Assembly: GCF_000429125.1 (NCBI RefSeq)
Contig: NZ_KE386850.1
Coordinates: forward strand, 145,940-209,939
DNA from: Aequorivita capsosiphonis DSM 23843
Lineage (GTDB): Bacteria > Bacteroidota > Bacteroidia > Flavobacteriales > Flavobacteriaceae
DNA length: 64,000 nucleotides
Direction of reading: 5' to 3'
Shown: piece by piece, positions 49,573 through 59,962 of the stretch
How the letters are laid out: every line of letters starts with the position of its first letter
How positions within the stretch are numbered: position 1 is the first letter of the stretch
Notes under the pieces: model-generated
Told to the model about the DNA's origin: nothing
The model's input: only the letters and a program-made list of their open reading frames with translations
Databases searched by the model: none
Translations under genes and position numbers: made by a program

Positions 49573-50694
49573 ATGAAATACCAAACACGAAAAAAAGCAC
49601 TTATTTTATTGGCAGACGGAACCATTTTCTACGGAAAAGCGGTTGGAAACAAAGAGGGCTCAGCCTTCGGCGAGGTTTGTTTCAATACGGGAATGACCGG
49701 TTATCAAGAGATTTTTACAGATCCTTCCTATTTTGGACAAATTATGGTAGCTACCAACACCCATATTGGTAATTACGGAGTTAACAAAGACGAAGTTGAA
49801 TCTGATGGGGTGAAAATTGCCGGTTTGGTAGTGCGTAATTTCAGCTATCATTATTCACGAGATGCTGCTGATGCTTCTTTGGAAGAATTTTTAAATGAAA
49901 ACAACTTACTCGCAATTAGTGATGTTGATACGCGGGCATTGGTAAACTACATTCGCGACAATGGCGCAATGAATGCGGTAATTTCTACTGGTGTTGATAA
50001 TATTGAAGGGTTAAAAAAGCAATTGGCAGATGTTCCGAATATGGACGGACTCGAACTCGCTTCAAAAGTGTCTACAAAGGAACCTTATTTCTACGGAAAT
50101 GAAAATGCCAAGTATAAAGTTTCAGCCTTAGATTTGGGAATAAAGAAAAACATCCTTCGTCGGCTTGCAGAACGAGATTGCTATATCAAGGTTTTTCCAT
50201 ACAATACTAGTTTTTCAGAAATGGAAGCTTTTAATCCTGATGGATATTTCTTTTCAAACGGTCCTGGAGATCCCGAACCTCTTCTTAGTGCGATAGAAGT
50301 TGTAAAGACTGTTCTAGAAAAAGAGTTACCGATGTTTGGAATCTGTTTAGGACACCAAATGTTAGCTTTGGCTAACGGTATTTCTACTTATAAAATGCAC
50401 AATGGCCACCGCGGAATTAACCATCCTGTGATGAACTTAATTACAGGAAAAGGTGAAATCACCTCACAAAACCACGGTTTCGCTATTAATAGAGAAGAAG
50501 CAGAGGCTAACAAAAATATCGAAATTACCCACGAACATCTTAACGACCATACAGCAGCAGGAATCCGGATGAAGAACAAACCCGCATTTTCAGTGCAGTA
50601 TCATCCCGAAGCAAGTCCAGGGCCGCACGATGCTTCGTATCTTTTTGATCAATTTATAGAAAGTATTGAAAAACATAAATTGCAAACCGTATAA
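49573..50694 (+). CDS. carA: Carbamoyl-phosphate synthase small subunit
   Basis: CarA is the glutamine amidotransferase subunit that feeds ammonia to CarB for arginine and pyrimidine synthesis. The 373-aa protein has the N-terminal CPSase_sm domain (ADGTIFYGKAVGNKEGSAFG, FNTGMTGYQEIFTDPSYFGQ) and a class-I glutamine amidotransferase domain with nucleophile Cys in FGICLGHQMLALA near residue 258 and the catalytic His/Glu in QYHPEASPGP near 343. Length agrees with E. coli (382). carB is not adjacent; eno follows after a terminator. The leader contains a short repeat (two AACCTGAAACC units at 49538-49561). Confidence 0.96.
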   Translation: MKYQTRKKALILLADGTIFYGKAVGNKEGSAFGEVCFNTGMTGYQEIFTDPSYFGQIMVATNTHIGNYGVNKDEVESDGVKIAGLVVRNFSYHYSRDAADASLEEFLNENNLLAISDVDTRALVNYIRDNGAMNAVISTGVDNIEGLKKQLADVPNMDGLELASKVSTKEPYFYGNENAKYKVSALDLGIKKNILRRLAERDCYIKVFPYNTSFSEMEAFNPDGYFFSNGPGDPEPLLSAIEVVKTVLEKELPMFGICLGHQMLALANGISTYKMHNGHRGINHPVMNLITGKGEITSQNHGFAINREEAEANKNIEITHEHLNDHTAAGIRMKNKPAFSVQYHPEASPGPHDASYLFDQFIESIEKHKLQTV

Positions 50695-50698
50695 ATTT

Positions 50699-50734
50699 AA
50701 ACCTGACAGGTTTCCAAAACCTGTCAGGTTTTTT
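50699..50734 (+). terminator. Terminator after carA (CCTGACAGG hairpin)
   Basis: AAACCTGACAGGTTT (50699-50713) and AAACCTGTCAGGTTT (50717-50731) pair over 15 bp with loop CCA, followed by T residues. It is a sibling of the 12660 hairpin. Confidence 0.85.
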
Positions 50735-50766
50735 CAGATAATATAATAACAATAAATAATATATAG

Positions 50767-52053
<1,287 letters not shown>

Positions 52054-52229
52054 TGCTATAGTTCGAATTTGAAAAACAGCGGAAAATGGCGTTATCTTTT
52101 ACACATGAATCCGCTGTATGACCTATGATTTAAGGATTTTTTAACCTAAGAATAGTCGATAATGTTAAAAAAATTCCTTGAAATTTCGTAACTTAGCATT
52201 TCTGAATAAATTAAAAAATATATTATTAT

Positions 52230-53516
52230 ATGGCAAAAATGGCAACCCTCGAGATAGATGGCAAAAAGTATGAGTTTCCCGTTGTGGAAGGAACTGAGAA
52301 CGAACTGGGAATAAATATAAAGAGCCTTAGGGCAGACACAGGTGGTGTTGTAACACTGGATCCTGGCTATAAAAATACAGGAGCTTGTGAAAGTGCGATA
52401 ACCTTTTTAGATGGAGAAAAAGGAATTCTACGTTATAGAGGTTATTCGATTGAAGAATTAGCCGAAAAAGCACATTTTCTGGAAGTCTGCTATCTTCTTA
52501 TTTTTGGTGATTTGCCAACTGAGCAACAACTTAATAAATTTCACGCCGATATAAAGGCACAATCTCACGTTGATGAGGATGTGAAAAAGATATTGGATGG
52601 ATTTCCAAAATCGGCTCATCCTATGGGAGTCTTGTCTTCATTGACTTCTGCCTTGGTTGCATTTAACCCTTCTTCGGTAAATGTTGATAGTGAGGAGGAT
52701 ATGTATAAGGCTATTGTTAAGATTCTTGGAAAATTCCCTGTACTAACAGCTTGGACTTATAGAAAACGTATGGGACTTCCATTGGATTACGGTGGAGATT
52801 CTCTTGGTTATGTGGACAACTTCCTAAAAATGATGTTTAAAAAACCAAGTGGCGAATACATTACCAATAAAGTGGTTTTAGAAGCACTCGATAAATTGTT
52901 GATTCTTCACGGAGATCACGAACAGAACTGTTCTACTTCAACAGTACGTATTGTAGGTTCATCTCATGCTGGTTTGTTTATTTCTATTTCTGCGGGTATT
53001 GCAGCCTTATGGGGACCACTTCATGGAGGGGCAAACCAAGCGGTAATTGAAATGCTGGAAGCTATTAAGGAAGATGGAGGAGATACTAAAAAGTTTATGG
53101 CAAAAGCCAAGGATAAAGATGATCCCTTCCGTTTGATGGGCTTTGGGCATAGAGTATATAAAAACTTTGATCCACGAGCAAAAATCATCAAAAAGGCGGC
53201 AGATGCACTTTTGGATGATTTAGGAATTGAAGATGACGTTTTAGATATAGCAAAAGCACTTGAAAAGGAAGCTTTGGAAGATCCATATTTTGTAGAAAGA
53301 AAACTATATCCAAATGTTGACTTCTACTCAGGAATTATATATCGTGCTTTGGGCATTCCAGTTGAGATGTTTACTCCAATGTTCGCTTTGGGAAGACTTC
53401 CAGGTTGGATAGCACAATGGAGAGAGATGCGCTTAAACAAGGAGCCGATAGGCCGTCCACGACAAATATATGTTGGGAAAACGCACCGCGAATTTCTTCC
53501 TGTAGAAAAAAGATAA
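52230..53516 (+). CDS. gltA: Citrate synthase (type II)
   Basis: Citrate synthase condenses oxaloacetate and acetyl-CoA at the entry of the TCA cycle. The 428-aa protein is of the hexameric Gram-negative type with an N-terminal beta domain (LEIDGKKYEFPVVEGTENEL), LDPGYKNTGACESAITFLDG, and the catalytic region with His in LHGDHEQNCSTSTVR, GPLHGGANQAVIEMLE and GFGHRVYKNFDPRAKII, and Asp in the C-terminal part (PNVDFYSG). In the upstream gap TAACTTAG (52189-52196) is a 7-of-8 match to the -7 box. Confidence 0.97.
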   Translation: MAKMATLEIDGKKYEFPVVEGTENELGINIKSLRADTGGVVTLDPGYKNTGACESAITFLDGEKGILRYRGYSIEELAEKAHFLEVCYLLIFGDLPTEQQLNKFHADIKAQSHVDEDVKKILDGFPKSAHPMGVLSSLTSALVAFNPSSVNVDSEEDMYKAIVKILGKFPVLTAWTYRKRMGLPLDYGGDSLGYVDNFLKMMFKKPSGEYITNKVVLEALDKLLILHGDHEQNCSTSTVRIVGSSHAGLFISISAGIAALWGPLHGGANQAVIEMLEAIKEDGGDTKKFMAKAKDKDDPFRLMGFGHRVYKNFDPRAKIIKKAADALLDDLGIEDDVLDIAKALEKEALEDPYFVERKLYPNVDFYSGIIYRALGIPVEMFTPMFALGRLPGWIAQWREMRLNKEPIGRPRQIYVGKTHREFLPVEKR

Positions 53517-53537
53517 TTACGAATTTTTATTATATTT

Positions 53538-53568
53538 AAAAGCACTTCGGTATCGAGGTGCTTTTTTT
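53538..53568 (+). terminator. Intrinsic terminator after gltA
   Basis: AGCACTTCG (53541-53549) pairs with CGAGGTGCT (53554-53562), one G-U pair, loop GTAT, flanked by A- and T-runs. Confidence 0.9.
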
Positions 53569-53575
53569 ATATTTG
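53568..53575 (+). promoter_or_regulatory. -7 box of the amidinohydrolase gene, 4 nt before the ATG
   Basis: TATATTTG is a perfect TAnnTTTG match; its first base is the last T of the gltA terminator. Only CGCT separates it from the ATG at 53580, so transcription would start at or within the start codon. Confidence 0.55.
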
Positions 53576-53579
53576 CGCT

Positions 53580-54494
53580 ATGATAAAATTGAACGTTAAC
53601 GACGAAATTTCTAGGCTACGCGCCGTAGTATTAGGAAGAGCAGACAGCAATGGCCCAGTGCCGAAATTGGAAGATGCCTACGATCCTAAATCGGCAGAGC
53701 ATATTAAAGCGGGAACATATCCCAAAGATGAAGATATGATGAAGGAAATGGAAGCGGTAGCTGAAGTTTTTAAAAAATATGATGTAAAGGTTTTTCGTCC
53801 GGATTCAATAGAAGGTTATAACCAGATTTTTACAAGAGACATTGCTTTTGTGATTGAAGATAAGTTTATAAAAGCCAATATTCTTGAAGATCGCAGTAAG
53901 GAAATAGACGCTATACATTCAGTAATCGAAACGATAGATGCTTCAAAAATTATTGAGTTTCCTGAAAATGCACATATCGAGGGTGGAGACGTAATGCCTT
54001 GGGGAGATTATATTTTTGTAGGTACCTATTATGGAGATGATTACCCAAGTTATATTACTGCACGTACCAACATGAATGCTGTGAAACATCTTCAAAAATT
54101 GTTTCCGCATAAAAAAGTAAAATCGTTCAATCTTAAAAAAAGCAATACCGTTGCAGAAGACAATTCCCTGCATCTGGATTGTTGTTTTCAACCTTTGGGC
54201 CAAGGAAAAGCCATCATCCACAAAGAAGGTTTTTTGATTGAAGAAGAATATGAATGGCTAGTTGATTTCTTCGGAAAGGAAAACTGTTTTCATATTACCA
54301 AGCAGGAAATGTATAATATGAACAGCAACATTTTCTCTATTTCACCAGAAGTAGTTATTTCAGAAAAAAACTTTACACGTCTCAACACTTGGTTGCGTGA
54401 CAATGGTTTTACTGTGGAAGAAGTTCCTTACGCTGAAATTGCGAAACAGGAAGGTTTGTTGCGCTGTTCCACCATGCCATTGATTCGGGATTAG
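53580..54494 (+). CDS. Arginine deiminase/amidinotransferase-family protein
   Basis: The 304-aa protein has the pentein fold pattern of dimethylarginine dimethylaminohydrolases, arginine deiminases and glycine amidinotransferases: NQIFTRDIAFVIED, catalytic acid pair in AHIEGGDVMPWGD near residue 135-146, catalytic His in LHLDCCFQPLG near 199, and nucleophile Cys in LLRCSTMPL near 297. All catalytic residues are present, so an active hydrolase or transferase on a guanidino compound is expected; the substrate cannot be told. The gene stands between gltA and a terminator, as in many flavobacteria to my recollection. Its -7 box lies directly before the ATG. Confidence 0.85.
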   Translation: MIKLNVNDEISRLRAVVLGRADSNGPVPKLEDAYDPKSAEHIKAGTYPKDEDMMKEMEAVAEVFKKYDVKVFRPDSIEGYNQIFTRDIAFVIEDKFIKANILEDRSKEIDAIHSVIETIDASKIIEFPENAHIEGGDVMPWGDYIFVGTYYGDDYPSYITARTNMNAVKHLQKLFPHKKVKSFNLKKSNTVAEDNSLHLDCCFQPLGQGKAIIHKEGFLIEEEYEWLVDFFGKENCFHITKQEMYNMNSNIFSISPEVVISEKNFTRLNTWLRDNGFTVEEVPYAEIAKQEGLLRCSTMPLIRD

Positions 54495-54513
54495 AATACT
54501 AAATTATTCAAGT

Positions 54514-54551
54514 AAAAGACCCTTTTTAAAGAAATTTAAAAAGGGTCTTTT
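54514..54551. terminator. Bidirectional terminator, 17-bp stem with GAAA tetraloop
   Basis: AAAAGACCCTTTTTAAA (54514-54530) is fully complementary to 54535-54551, closed by GAAA. It stands between the convergent amidinohydrolase gene and mgtE; the A/T ends of the stem supply a U-run in both directions. Confidence 0.88.
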
Positions 54552-54570
54552 GTGTTTAATTAACTATTTT

Positions 54571-54604
54571 TCAAACTTCAAACTCCAAACTCCAAACTCC
54601 AAAC
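54571..54604. repeat. Heptanucleotide repeat (AAACTCC)
   Basis: CAAACTTC is followed by three AAACTCC units and a partial AAAC. It lies in the gap between the terminator and the mgtE stop and has no coding potential that I can defend. Confidence 0.6.
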
Positions 54605-54650
54605 AATTACTACGTTCCAAACGAGCTTCTCATTTGGTAGAGGTTTTCAA

Positions 54651-55967
54651 TTACAAAAGCTTATCCGCCAAAAAGAAGGCAGCTACAGAAAAGAAAATAA
54701 TAATTCCCGTAACGTCCACTAATGTTGCAACAAATGGAGCGGAAGCAGTTGCTGGATCTAACTTACACCACTTTAAAACAAAGGGAATCAGGGAGCCGGA
54801 AAGTGTTCCCCAAAGCACGATAAAGACTAAGGAAACAGAAACGCTTAAAGCCACTTCCAACCAAAATTCGCCATAATCGTAGAGACCGGTTTCTTGCCAT
54901 AATAGAATACGTAAAAATCCAATGGTTCCAAGGATTAGACCTAATAAGAGTCCCGAAAGTATTTCTTTTTTCATTACGTACCACCAATCCCTTAGCTTTA
55001 ACTCTTTTAATGCCATTGCCCGAATAATAAGTGAAGCAGCTTGCGAACCTGAGTTACCACCACTAGAAATAATCAATGGAACAAATAAAGCTAATACTAC
55101 GGCTTTTTCAATTTCACCTTCAAAAAACCCCATTGCAGATGCCGTAAGCATTTCCCCAAAAAAGAGGATCACTAACCAGCCGGCTCTTTTCTTTACCAAA
55201 TCTAAAAGCGTTGATTGCGTATAAGACATTTCTAAACCTTCCGTACCCCCAAATTTTTGAATGTCTTCAGTGGTTTGGTCCTGCACTTCGTCTAGGATAT
55301 CATCAAAAGTCACGATACCAACCAAAACCCCACTTTCGGTTATAATGGGTAATGCCGACCGATCATACTTGTCAAAAATATCAACAGCATCCTCAATATG
55401 GGTGGTTGCCGAAATTGCCAAAACGTGCCTATCCATTAGCTCCGATATTTTTGTATCAGGTTCTGCAAGTAGTAATTGACCAATTCTAAGGTCATCAATC
55501 AATACGTTGTTTTCATCTACTACATACACAAAGTTTAAGGTCTCCGCTTTTTTACCTTCTTTTTTAATATGGGTTAAAACTTGAGTTACTGTTTTATCCG
55601 CTTTTGTTTGTATATAATGCGGCGTCATCAGTCGCGCGATACTATCTTTTTTGTAACCAATTAGACTGAGCGCAATTTCTCTTTCCTCATTATTAAGGAG
55701 ATTGATAGAGGTCTTGATAAGATGATCGGGAAAATTTTCAAAAAGCTTGGTTCTATTATCGGGAGGTAGGTTGTTTAGTACTATTGAAAGTTCTTTATTG
55801 CCTAATGCTTTAATGATTTTTATCTGTACAGCGGGCTCCAAAAATTTAAAAACCTGTGTTTTTTTCTCTGGTGAAAGCATTAAAAAAGACAAGTTTCTTT
55901 CGTCGTTGTCCAATTCACTTAATTGCTCAGCAATATCTGCGGGGTGTTGATTTTGAAAATTCACCAT
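54651..55967 (-). CDS. mgtE: Magnesium transporter MgtE
   Basis: MgtE is a homodimeric, Mg-gated Mg2+ channel of the inner membrane. The 438-aa protein has the N-terminal superhelical domain (HPADIAEQLSELD, NNLPPDNRTKLFENF), two CBS domains (residues about 125-245; RSALPIITESGVLVGIVTFD), a connecting helix, and five membrane helices with the pore signature PLIISSGGNSGSQAASLIIRA and ATASAPFVATLVDVTGI. It begins at HPADIAE after only seven residues, so some 20-25 residues of the usual N-terminus are absent. An open frame extends upstream but has only TTG (55973) as a start. ATG 55967 is my choice. Confidence 0.93.
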   Translation of the reverse strand: MVNFQNQHPADIAEQLSELDNDERNLSFLMLSPEKKTQVFKFLEPAVQIKIIKALGNKELSIVLNNLPPDNRTKLFENFPDHLIKTSINLLNNEEREIALSLIGYKKDSIARLMTPHYIQTKADKTVTQVLTHIKKEGKKAETLNFVYVVDENNVLIDDLRIGQLLLAEPDTKISELMDRHVLAISATTHIEDAVDIFDKYDRSALPIITESGVLVGIVTFDDILDEVQDQTTEDIQKFGGTEGLEMSYTQSTLLDLVKKRAGWLVILFFGEMLTASAMGFFEGEIEKAVVLALFVPLIISSGGNSGSQAASLIIRAMALKELKLRDWWYVMKKEILSGLLLGLILGTIGFLRILLWQETGLYDYGEFWLEVALSVSVSLVFIVLWGTLSGSLIPFVLKWCKLDPATASAPFVATLVDVTGIIIFFSVAAFFLADKLL

Positions 55968-56046
55968 AGCCAAAATATTTTTTAAGGTATTATGAAGAAA
56001 TCTGTCGCTACAAAACAGTATTTTATTGTTGGGTAAACATACTTAA

Positions 56047-56054
56047 CAAAAGTA
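56047..56054 (-). promoter_or_regulatory. Candidate -7 box of mgtE
   Basis: On the minus strand this reads TACTTTTG, a perfect TAnnTTTG. It gives a 5' UTR of about 75 nt and lies after the terminator-like hairpin of the methyltransferase gene. Confidence 0.5.
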
Positions 56055-56080
56055 GTTCGAAATCATAGATAAATTTTGAA

Positions 56081-56098
56081 AAAGCTGATTCAAGCTTT
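56081..56098 (-). terminator. Terminator-like hairpin at the methyltransferase stop
   Basis: On the minus strand AAAGCT and AGCTTT pair around a 6-nt loop that contains the TGA stop (56092-56090), followed by TT-C-AAAATTT. The stem is short, so the call is weak. Confidence 0.35.
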
Positions 56099-56713
56099 CT
56101 TTTTAAGGCTGCAAAAGATGAAATTTTGTGTCGTGTTGAACGGAGTTTGATGTTCTACCTCGTTGCACGCTGTTTTTTGAAATGTATTTGAAAAAAGGTT
56201 TACTAAACTATTTTCGGTGTATTGCTTTATCGCTATGCCGCTACATTTTTCGGGGCCTTTATCGGAAAATGTCCCAATTATTAAATGTCCACCCTGATTA
56301 AGGCTGTTGCTGGCTGTTTTTACATATTCAGCTATTTCATCTTCTTTGGTTAAAAAGTGAAAAGCAGCACGATCGTGCCAAATATCGTATTTTTCGGAAG
56401 GTTTAAATTCAGCAACGTCGGTCACGATCCACTTTACAAGCATGGCTCGTTCACCCAAGCGTTTTTTAGCGCGTTCAATTGCGGCATTGGAAATATCCAA
56501 AACTCGAATATCTGTGTATCCCAGGTCGAGTAAATAATCAACCAAGAAACTATCACCGCCGCCAATGTCAATTATTTTAGCATTCTTTAAAACACCAGCC
56601 TTTGCGATTAAATCTAGCGATGTTTCTGGAGTTGGTTGAAACCAACTTACCTCTGGGAGCTCTTTTGTTTGGTATATATTTTCCCAATGTTTTTTACGAT
56701 CGAAATTTTCCAT
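56090..56713 (-). CDS. Class I SAM-dependent methyltransferase
   Basis: The 207-aa protein is a Rossmann-fold methyltransferase: KKHWENIYQTKELPEVSWFQ at the start, motif I IIDIGGGDSFLVDYLLD near 47, acidic motif II VLDISNAAIERAKKRL, motif III region DVAEFKPSEKYDIWHDRAAF, and GGHLIIGTFSDKGPEKCSG. The SWFQ and WHDRAAFHFL patterns resemble methyltransferases of the thiopurine/tellurite-resistance (TehB-like) neighbourhood. It lies 131 bp downstream of the metal-efflux gene on the same strand and could share its transcript; the substrate is unknown. Confidence 0.8.
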   Translation of the reverse strand: MENFDRKKHWENIYQTKELPEVSWFQPTPETSLDLIAKAGVLKNAKIIDIGGGDSFLVDYLLDLGYTDIRVLDISNAAIERAKKRLGERAMLVKWIVTDVAEFKPSEKYDIWHDRAAFHFLTKEDEIAEYVKTASNSLNQGGHLIIGTFSDKGPEKCSGIAIKQYTENSLVNLFSNTFQKTACNEVEHQTPFNTTQNFIFCSLKKKA

Positions 56714-56844
56714 GAATGTAGCTTTCCAGCAAATCTATAAAAGTATTGCTATAAAGAAAATTATTTGTGATTTGGAATGCTAAGCCAAAGATGAAAAAAA
56801 TGATAATCCCCAGAGATTATTAAAAGTAAAGAGAAATAAGAGTT

Positions 56845-59800
56845 TTACTCTTCTAATTTCTTTTTTTCAGAACTTCTATATGCCAAATAAAACATTTGTG
56901 GGAGCGCGGTAAGCGATAAAATTAGACAAATCAAGAGTCCTCCCACAATCATAATAGCTAGTGGTTTTTGGATTTCTGATCCCATACCAGTTGAAAGTGC
57001 AGCTGGTAATAAACCCATAGAACCCATAAGTGCAATCATTACAATTGGCCTAATTCTACTTTTCACCCCTTCTGCGATAGATTCTTTCAAATTGTATTTA
57101 CGCATATTCTCCTTTATTGCCGCAATAAGAATTATTGCATTAATGGTATTCACTCCAAAGAGAATGATAAAACCAATTCCTGCTGAAATTCCAAAAATAG
57201 TTCCAGTAATCCACAGCGAAAAAAATCCGCCAATAAACGCAAACGGAATGGTAGACGCGGCTATTAGGGTATCTCTAATAGTTCCGAAATTGAAATAAAG
57301 TAAAAACAGAATCAATAATAGTACGGCAGGAACAATTACCGCCAATTGTTTACTGGCGCGTTCCTTACTTTCAAACTCACCTGCCCATTCCATCTTATTG
57401 GCTTTTGGAAGTTTTACATTTGCTTCAACTTTTTCCTTGGCTTCCGCAATTGTACTTCCTAAATCACGGCCTTCAATGCTAAAACCTACAGCAATATAAC
57501 GACTACTCCCTTCTCGATAAATAAATGTTGGGCCGGTAATAAAATCTATATCGGCTATTTCCCGCAAAGGGATTTTATCGCCACTAAGTGTCGGGATTAA
57601 TATCTCTCCAATCTTTTGCTGATTGTCGCGATATTCTTTTTGAAAACGAATATGTACATCAAACATACGTTCGTCTTCATAAAAAGTAGTGGCAGCTCTT
57701 CCGCCTATAGCCATTTCAACTACAGCTTGCGCATCTGCCATTGCCACGCCATATTTTCCCATTGGTATTTCATCGAATTTTATACGAAGTTCTGGGAGAC
57801 CGATATTTCGATACACATTTAAGTCTTCAATCCCTTCAATGTCTTTGATACTATTTGCTACTTGATCTGCATATTCTTCAAGTTCAAAAAGATCATCACC
57901 AAAAATTTTTACGACTAATGAACTTTTTACTCCTGCCACATATTCCTCTACGTTATCTTGAATAGGCTGGCTAAATCCAAAAACTATTCCCGGATTAGTA
58001 TGAAGCATGGTTCGCATTTCTTCAATAAGTTCTTTTTTACTAATCTTGCGCTCCCATTCTTTTTCAGGATGGAGTTCAATATGAAATTCAATATTGAAAA
58101 AACCTGTGGGATCTGTTCCATCATTAGGACGACCTACCTGATTTAAAACAAATTTCACTTCTTTAAAATCGCGTAGTTCATTCTTAATTTCTTTAGCCAA
58201 ACGGTTGGATTCATCAATGTTAACGCTATTTGGCAATGTAGCACGAACATAAAGGGCGCCTTCATTTAGGTTTGGAATAAATTCGGTGCCGTAAAACATA
58301 AAACTGACAGTACACAAAGTTAGAAGTCCAAGAAAACCATAAAGTGTTGCTTTTTTTCGCCTACTACTCCATAAAAAAAGATTGAATAAATTGTTTTGGA
58401 AAAATCGGGAAATTCTGTTTTCCTTTTCCACAATATTCTTCTTAAGCAAAACCTTAATCATTGCTGGTACATAGGTTATGCTAAGGATTAGTGATCCAAG
58501 AAGTGCGTATCCTAAAGTAAATGCCAAAGGAGAAAACATTTTGCCTTCTACTTTTTGGAACGAGAAAATGGGTAATAATGCTACAATAAGTATGATTTGC
58601 GCAAAGACGATATAAGTTGCAACACTGCCCGCGCTCTTTTTAATTAGTCCGAGCTTACTCATTTTATTGAATTTTTCCATTCCAACTTCTTTGGCCTTTT
58701 TATCCATCGCCACAAACACAGTTTCCACAATAACCAAGGTTCCTTCCAGTAGTAATCCAAAGTCGATGGCACCCATAGAAATTAAGTTTGCGGGTAAATC
58801 TTGAATACGCAGCATTATTAAGGCAAAAAGGAAGGACAGCGGAATTACCGTTGCAACAATAACAGTGGTACGCCAATTAAACAGAAAGATGAAAACAATC
58901 AATGAAACTAATATAATTCCTTCCAATAAGTTTTTGCTCACTGTATTTACTGTAGCTTCTACCAAATCGGTTCGGTCAATAAAAGGTTCTATCAACACAT
59001 CATCTGGAAGAATCCGTTCGTTGAGGTCAGCAATCTTCTTTTTGACGTTCGCAATTACGTCATCTGGGTTTTCTCCACGGAGCATCACCACAATTCCTTG
59101 TACTAAATCGTCATCATCTTGCAATCCCACAGAACCCAATCTAGGTTTTGCTGAGATATTAACTTCTGCTACGTGTTTTACCAAAATTGGAGTTGTGCCG
59201 CGAACCTCGATCAGGATGTTTTCTATATCCTCAATTCCTTCCAACAATCCAACCCCACGAACTACATAAGCCTGACTTCCTCTTTCAATTACATCGCCAC
59301 CAACGTTGATATTACTTTTTGAAACGGCCTCATAAACTTCCAAAGGCGATAAGTCGTAATTCGCCAATTCCGTGGGATTAATTTTTATTTCATATATTTT
59401 TTCTTCTCCTCCAAAGCTCACAACATCTGCTACGCCAGGAACGGAAACTAGTTCACGTTCCACAACCCAATCTTGAATGGCGGTTAATTCATTAATTGGT
59501 CTATCACTCTTTAATACATAGCGAAAAATTTCACCTGTTGCGCCATAAGGTGGTTCAATTTCGGCTTTGGCACCATCGGGAAGATCAATTCCTTGCATAC
59601 GGTTTGAGGCGTATTGCTGTGCGTAAAAATCATCAACATCGTCATCAAAGATTACGGTAACCACTGAAAGTCCAAATAACGAAATGGATCGTACTTGTGC
59701 TTTTTTAGGAATTGTATTCACTTCCTTCATTATAGGAAGCGTCACAAACTTTTCCACTTCTTCGGCACTTCGTCCCGACCATTGGGTTATTATTCGCGCC

Positions 59801-59946
59801 CTAGTGTTTGTAACGTCAGGGAAGGCTTCAATAGGTGTATGTATATAACTATAGATTCCCGCAATTAGTAAAAGGAATGTTAGGAAAAAGACGATGATGG
59901 AATTCTTTAGCGAAAAGCCAACGATGCCTTGGATAAATTTTTTCAT
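56845..59946 (-). CDS. CusA/CzcA-family heavy-metal efflux RND transporter
   Basis: This inner-membrane RND pump exports metal ions by proton antiport in a tripartite complex. The 1033-aa protein has twelve membrane segments in two halves, the HME-RND start (SLKNSIIVFFLTFLLLIAGI, PIEAFPDVTNTRARIITQWS), FVTLPIMKEVN, periplasmic porter loops (GAKAEIEPPYGATGEIFRYV), the GAIDFGLLLEGTLVIVET segment with the Asp/Glu of the proton relay (CzcA-type DFG...DG/E), and NLNEGALYVRATLPNSV. No Met cluster of the CusA type was found by eye, so Cu/Ag is not favoured over Co/Zn/Cd/Ni. It is 16 bp after the adaptor gene. Confidence 0.93.
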   Translation of the reverse strand: MKKFIQGIVGFSLKNSIIVFFLTFLLLIAGIYSYIHTPIEAFPDVTNTRARIITQWSGRSAEEVEKFVTLPIMKEVNTIPKKAQVRSISLFGLSVVTVIFDDDVDDFYAQQYASNRMQGIDLPDGAKAEIEPPYGATGEIFRYVLKSDRPINELTAIQDWVVERELVSVPGVADVVSFGGEEKIYEIKINPTELANYDLSPLEVYEAVSKSNINVGGDVIERGSQAYVVRGVGLLEGIEDIENILIEVRGTTPILVKHVAEVNISAKPRLGSVGLQDDDDLVQGIVVMLRGENPDDVIANVKKKIADLNERILPDDVLIEPFIDRTDLVEATVNTVSKNLLEGIILVSLIVFIFLFNWRTTVIVATVIPLSFLFALIMLRIQDLPANLISMGAIDFGLLLEGTLVIVETVFVAMDKKAKEVGMEKFNKMSKLGLIKKSAGSVATYIVFAQIILIVALLPIFSFQKVEGKMFSPLAFTLGYALLGSLILSITYVPAMIKVLLKKNIVEKENRISRFFQNNLFNLFLWSSRRKKATLYGFLGLLTLCTVSFMFYGTEFIPNLNEGALYVRATLPNSVNIDESNRLAKEIKNELRDFKEVKFVLNQVGRPNDGTDPTGFFNIEFHIELHPEKEWERKISKKELIEEMRTMLHTNPGIVFGFSQPIQDNVEEYVAGVKSSLVVKIFGDDLFELEEYADQVANSIKDIEGIEDLNVYRNIGLPELRIKFDEIPMGKYGVAMADAQAVVEMAIGGRAATTFYEDERMFDVHIRFQKEYRDNQQKIGEILIPTLSGDKIPLREIADIDFITGPTFIYREGSSRYIAVGFSIEGRDLGSTIAEAKEKVEANVKLPKANKMEWAGEFESKERASKQLAVIVPAVLLLILFLLYFNFGTIRDTLIAASTIPFAFIGGFFSLWITGTIFGISAGIGFIILFGVNTINAIILIAAIKENMRKYNLKESIAEGVKSRIRPIVMIALMGSMGLLPAALSTGMGSEIQKPLAIMIVGGLLICLILSLTALPQMFYLAYRSSEKKKLEE

Positions 59947-59962
59947 TCTGAATTATTCTGAA

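Noticed and set aside
52076-52117. Terminator after eno (ACAGCGGA/TCCGCTGT)
   Set aside because: The 8-bp stem has a 26-nt loop and no T-run; mentioned with the gene but not called a terminator.
52189-52196. gltA promoter TAACTTAG
   Set aside because: Only a 7-of-8 match, and no -33 TTG at the right spacing; too weak for a separate entry.
54550-54876. 108-aa plus-strand frame after the amidinohydrolase terminator
   Set aside because: Begins in the terminator flank and heptamer repeat, and then runs antisense to mgtE; no family features.
58865-59269. 134-aa plus-strand frame inside the RND pump gene
   Set aside because: Complementary shadow of a certain gene.
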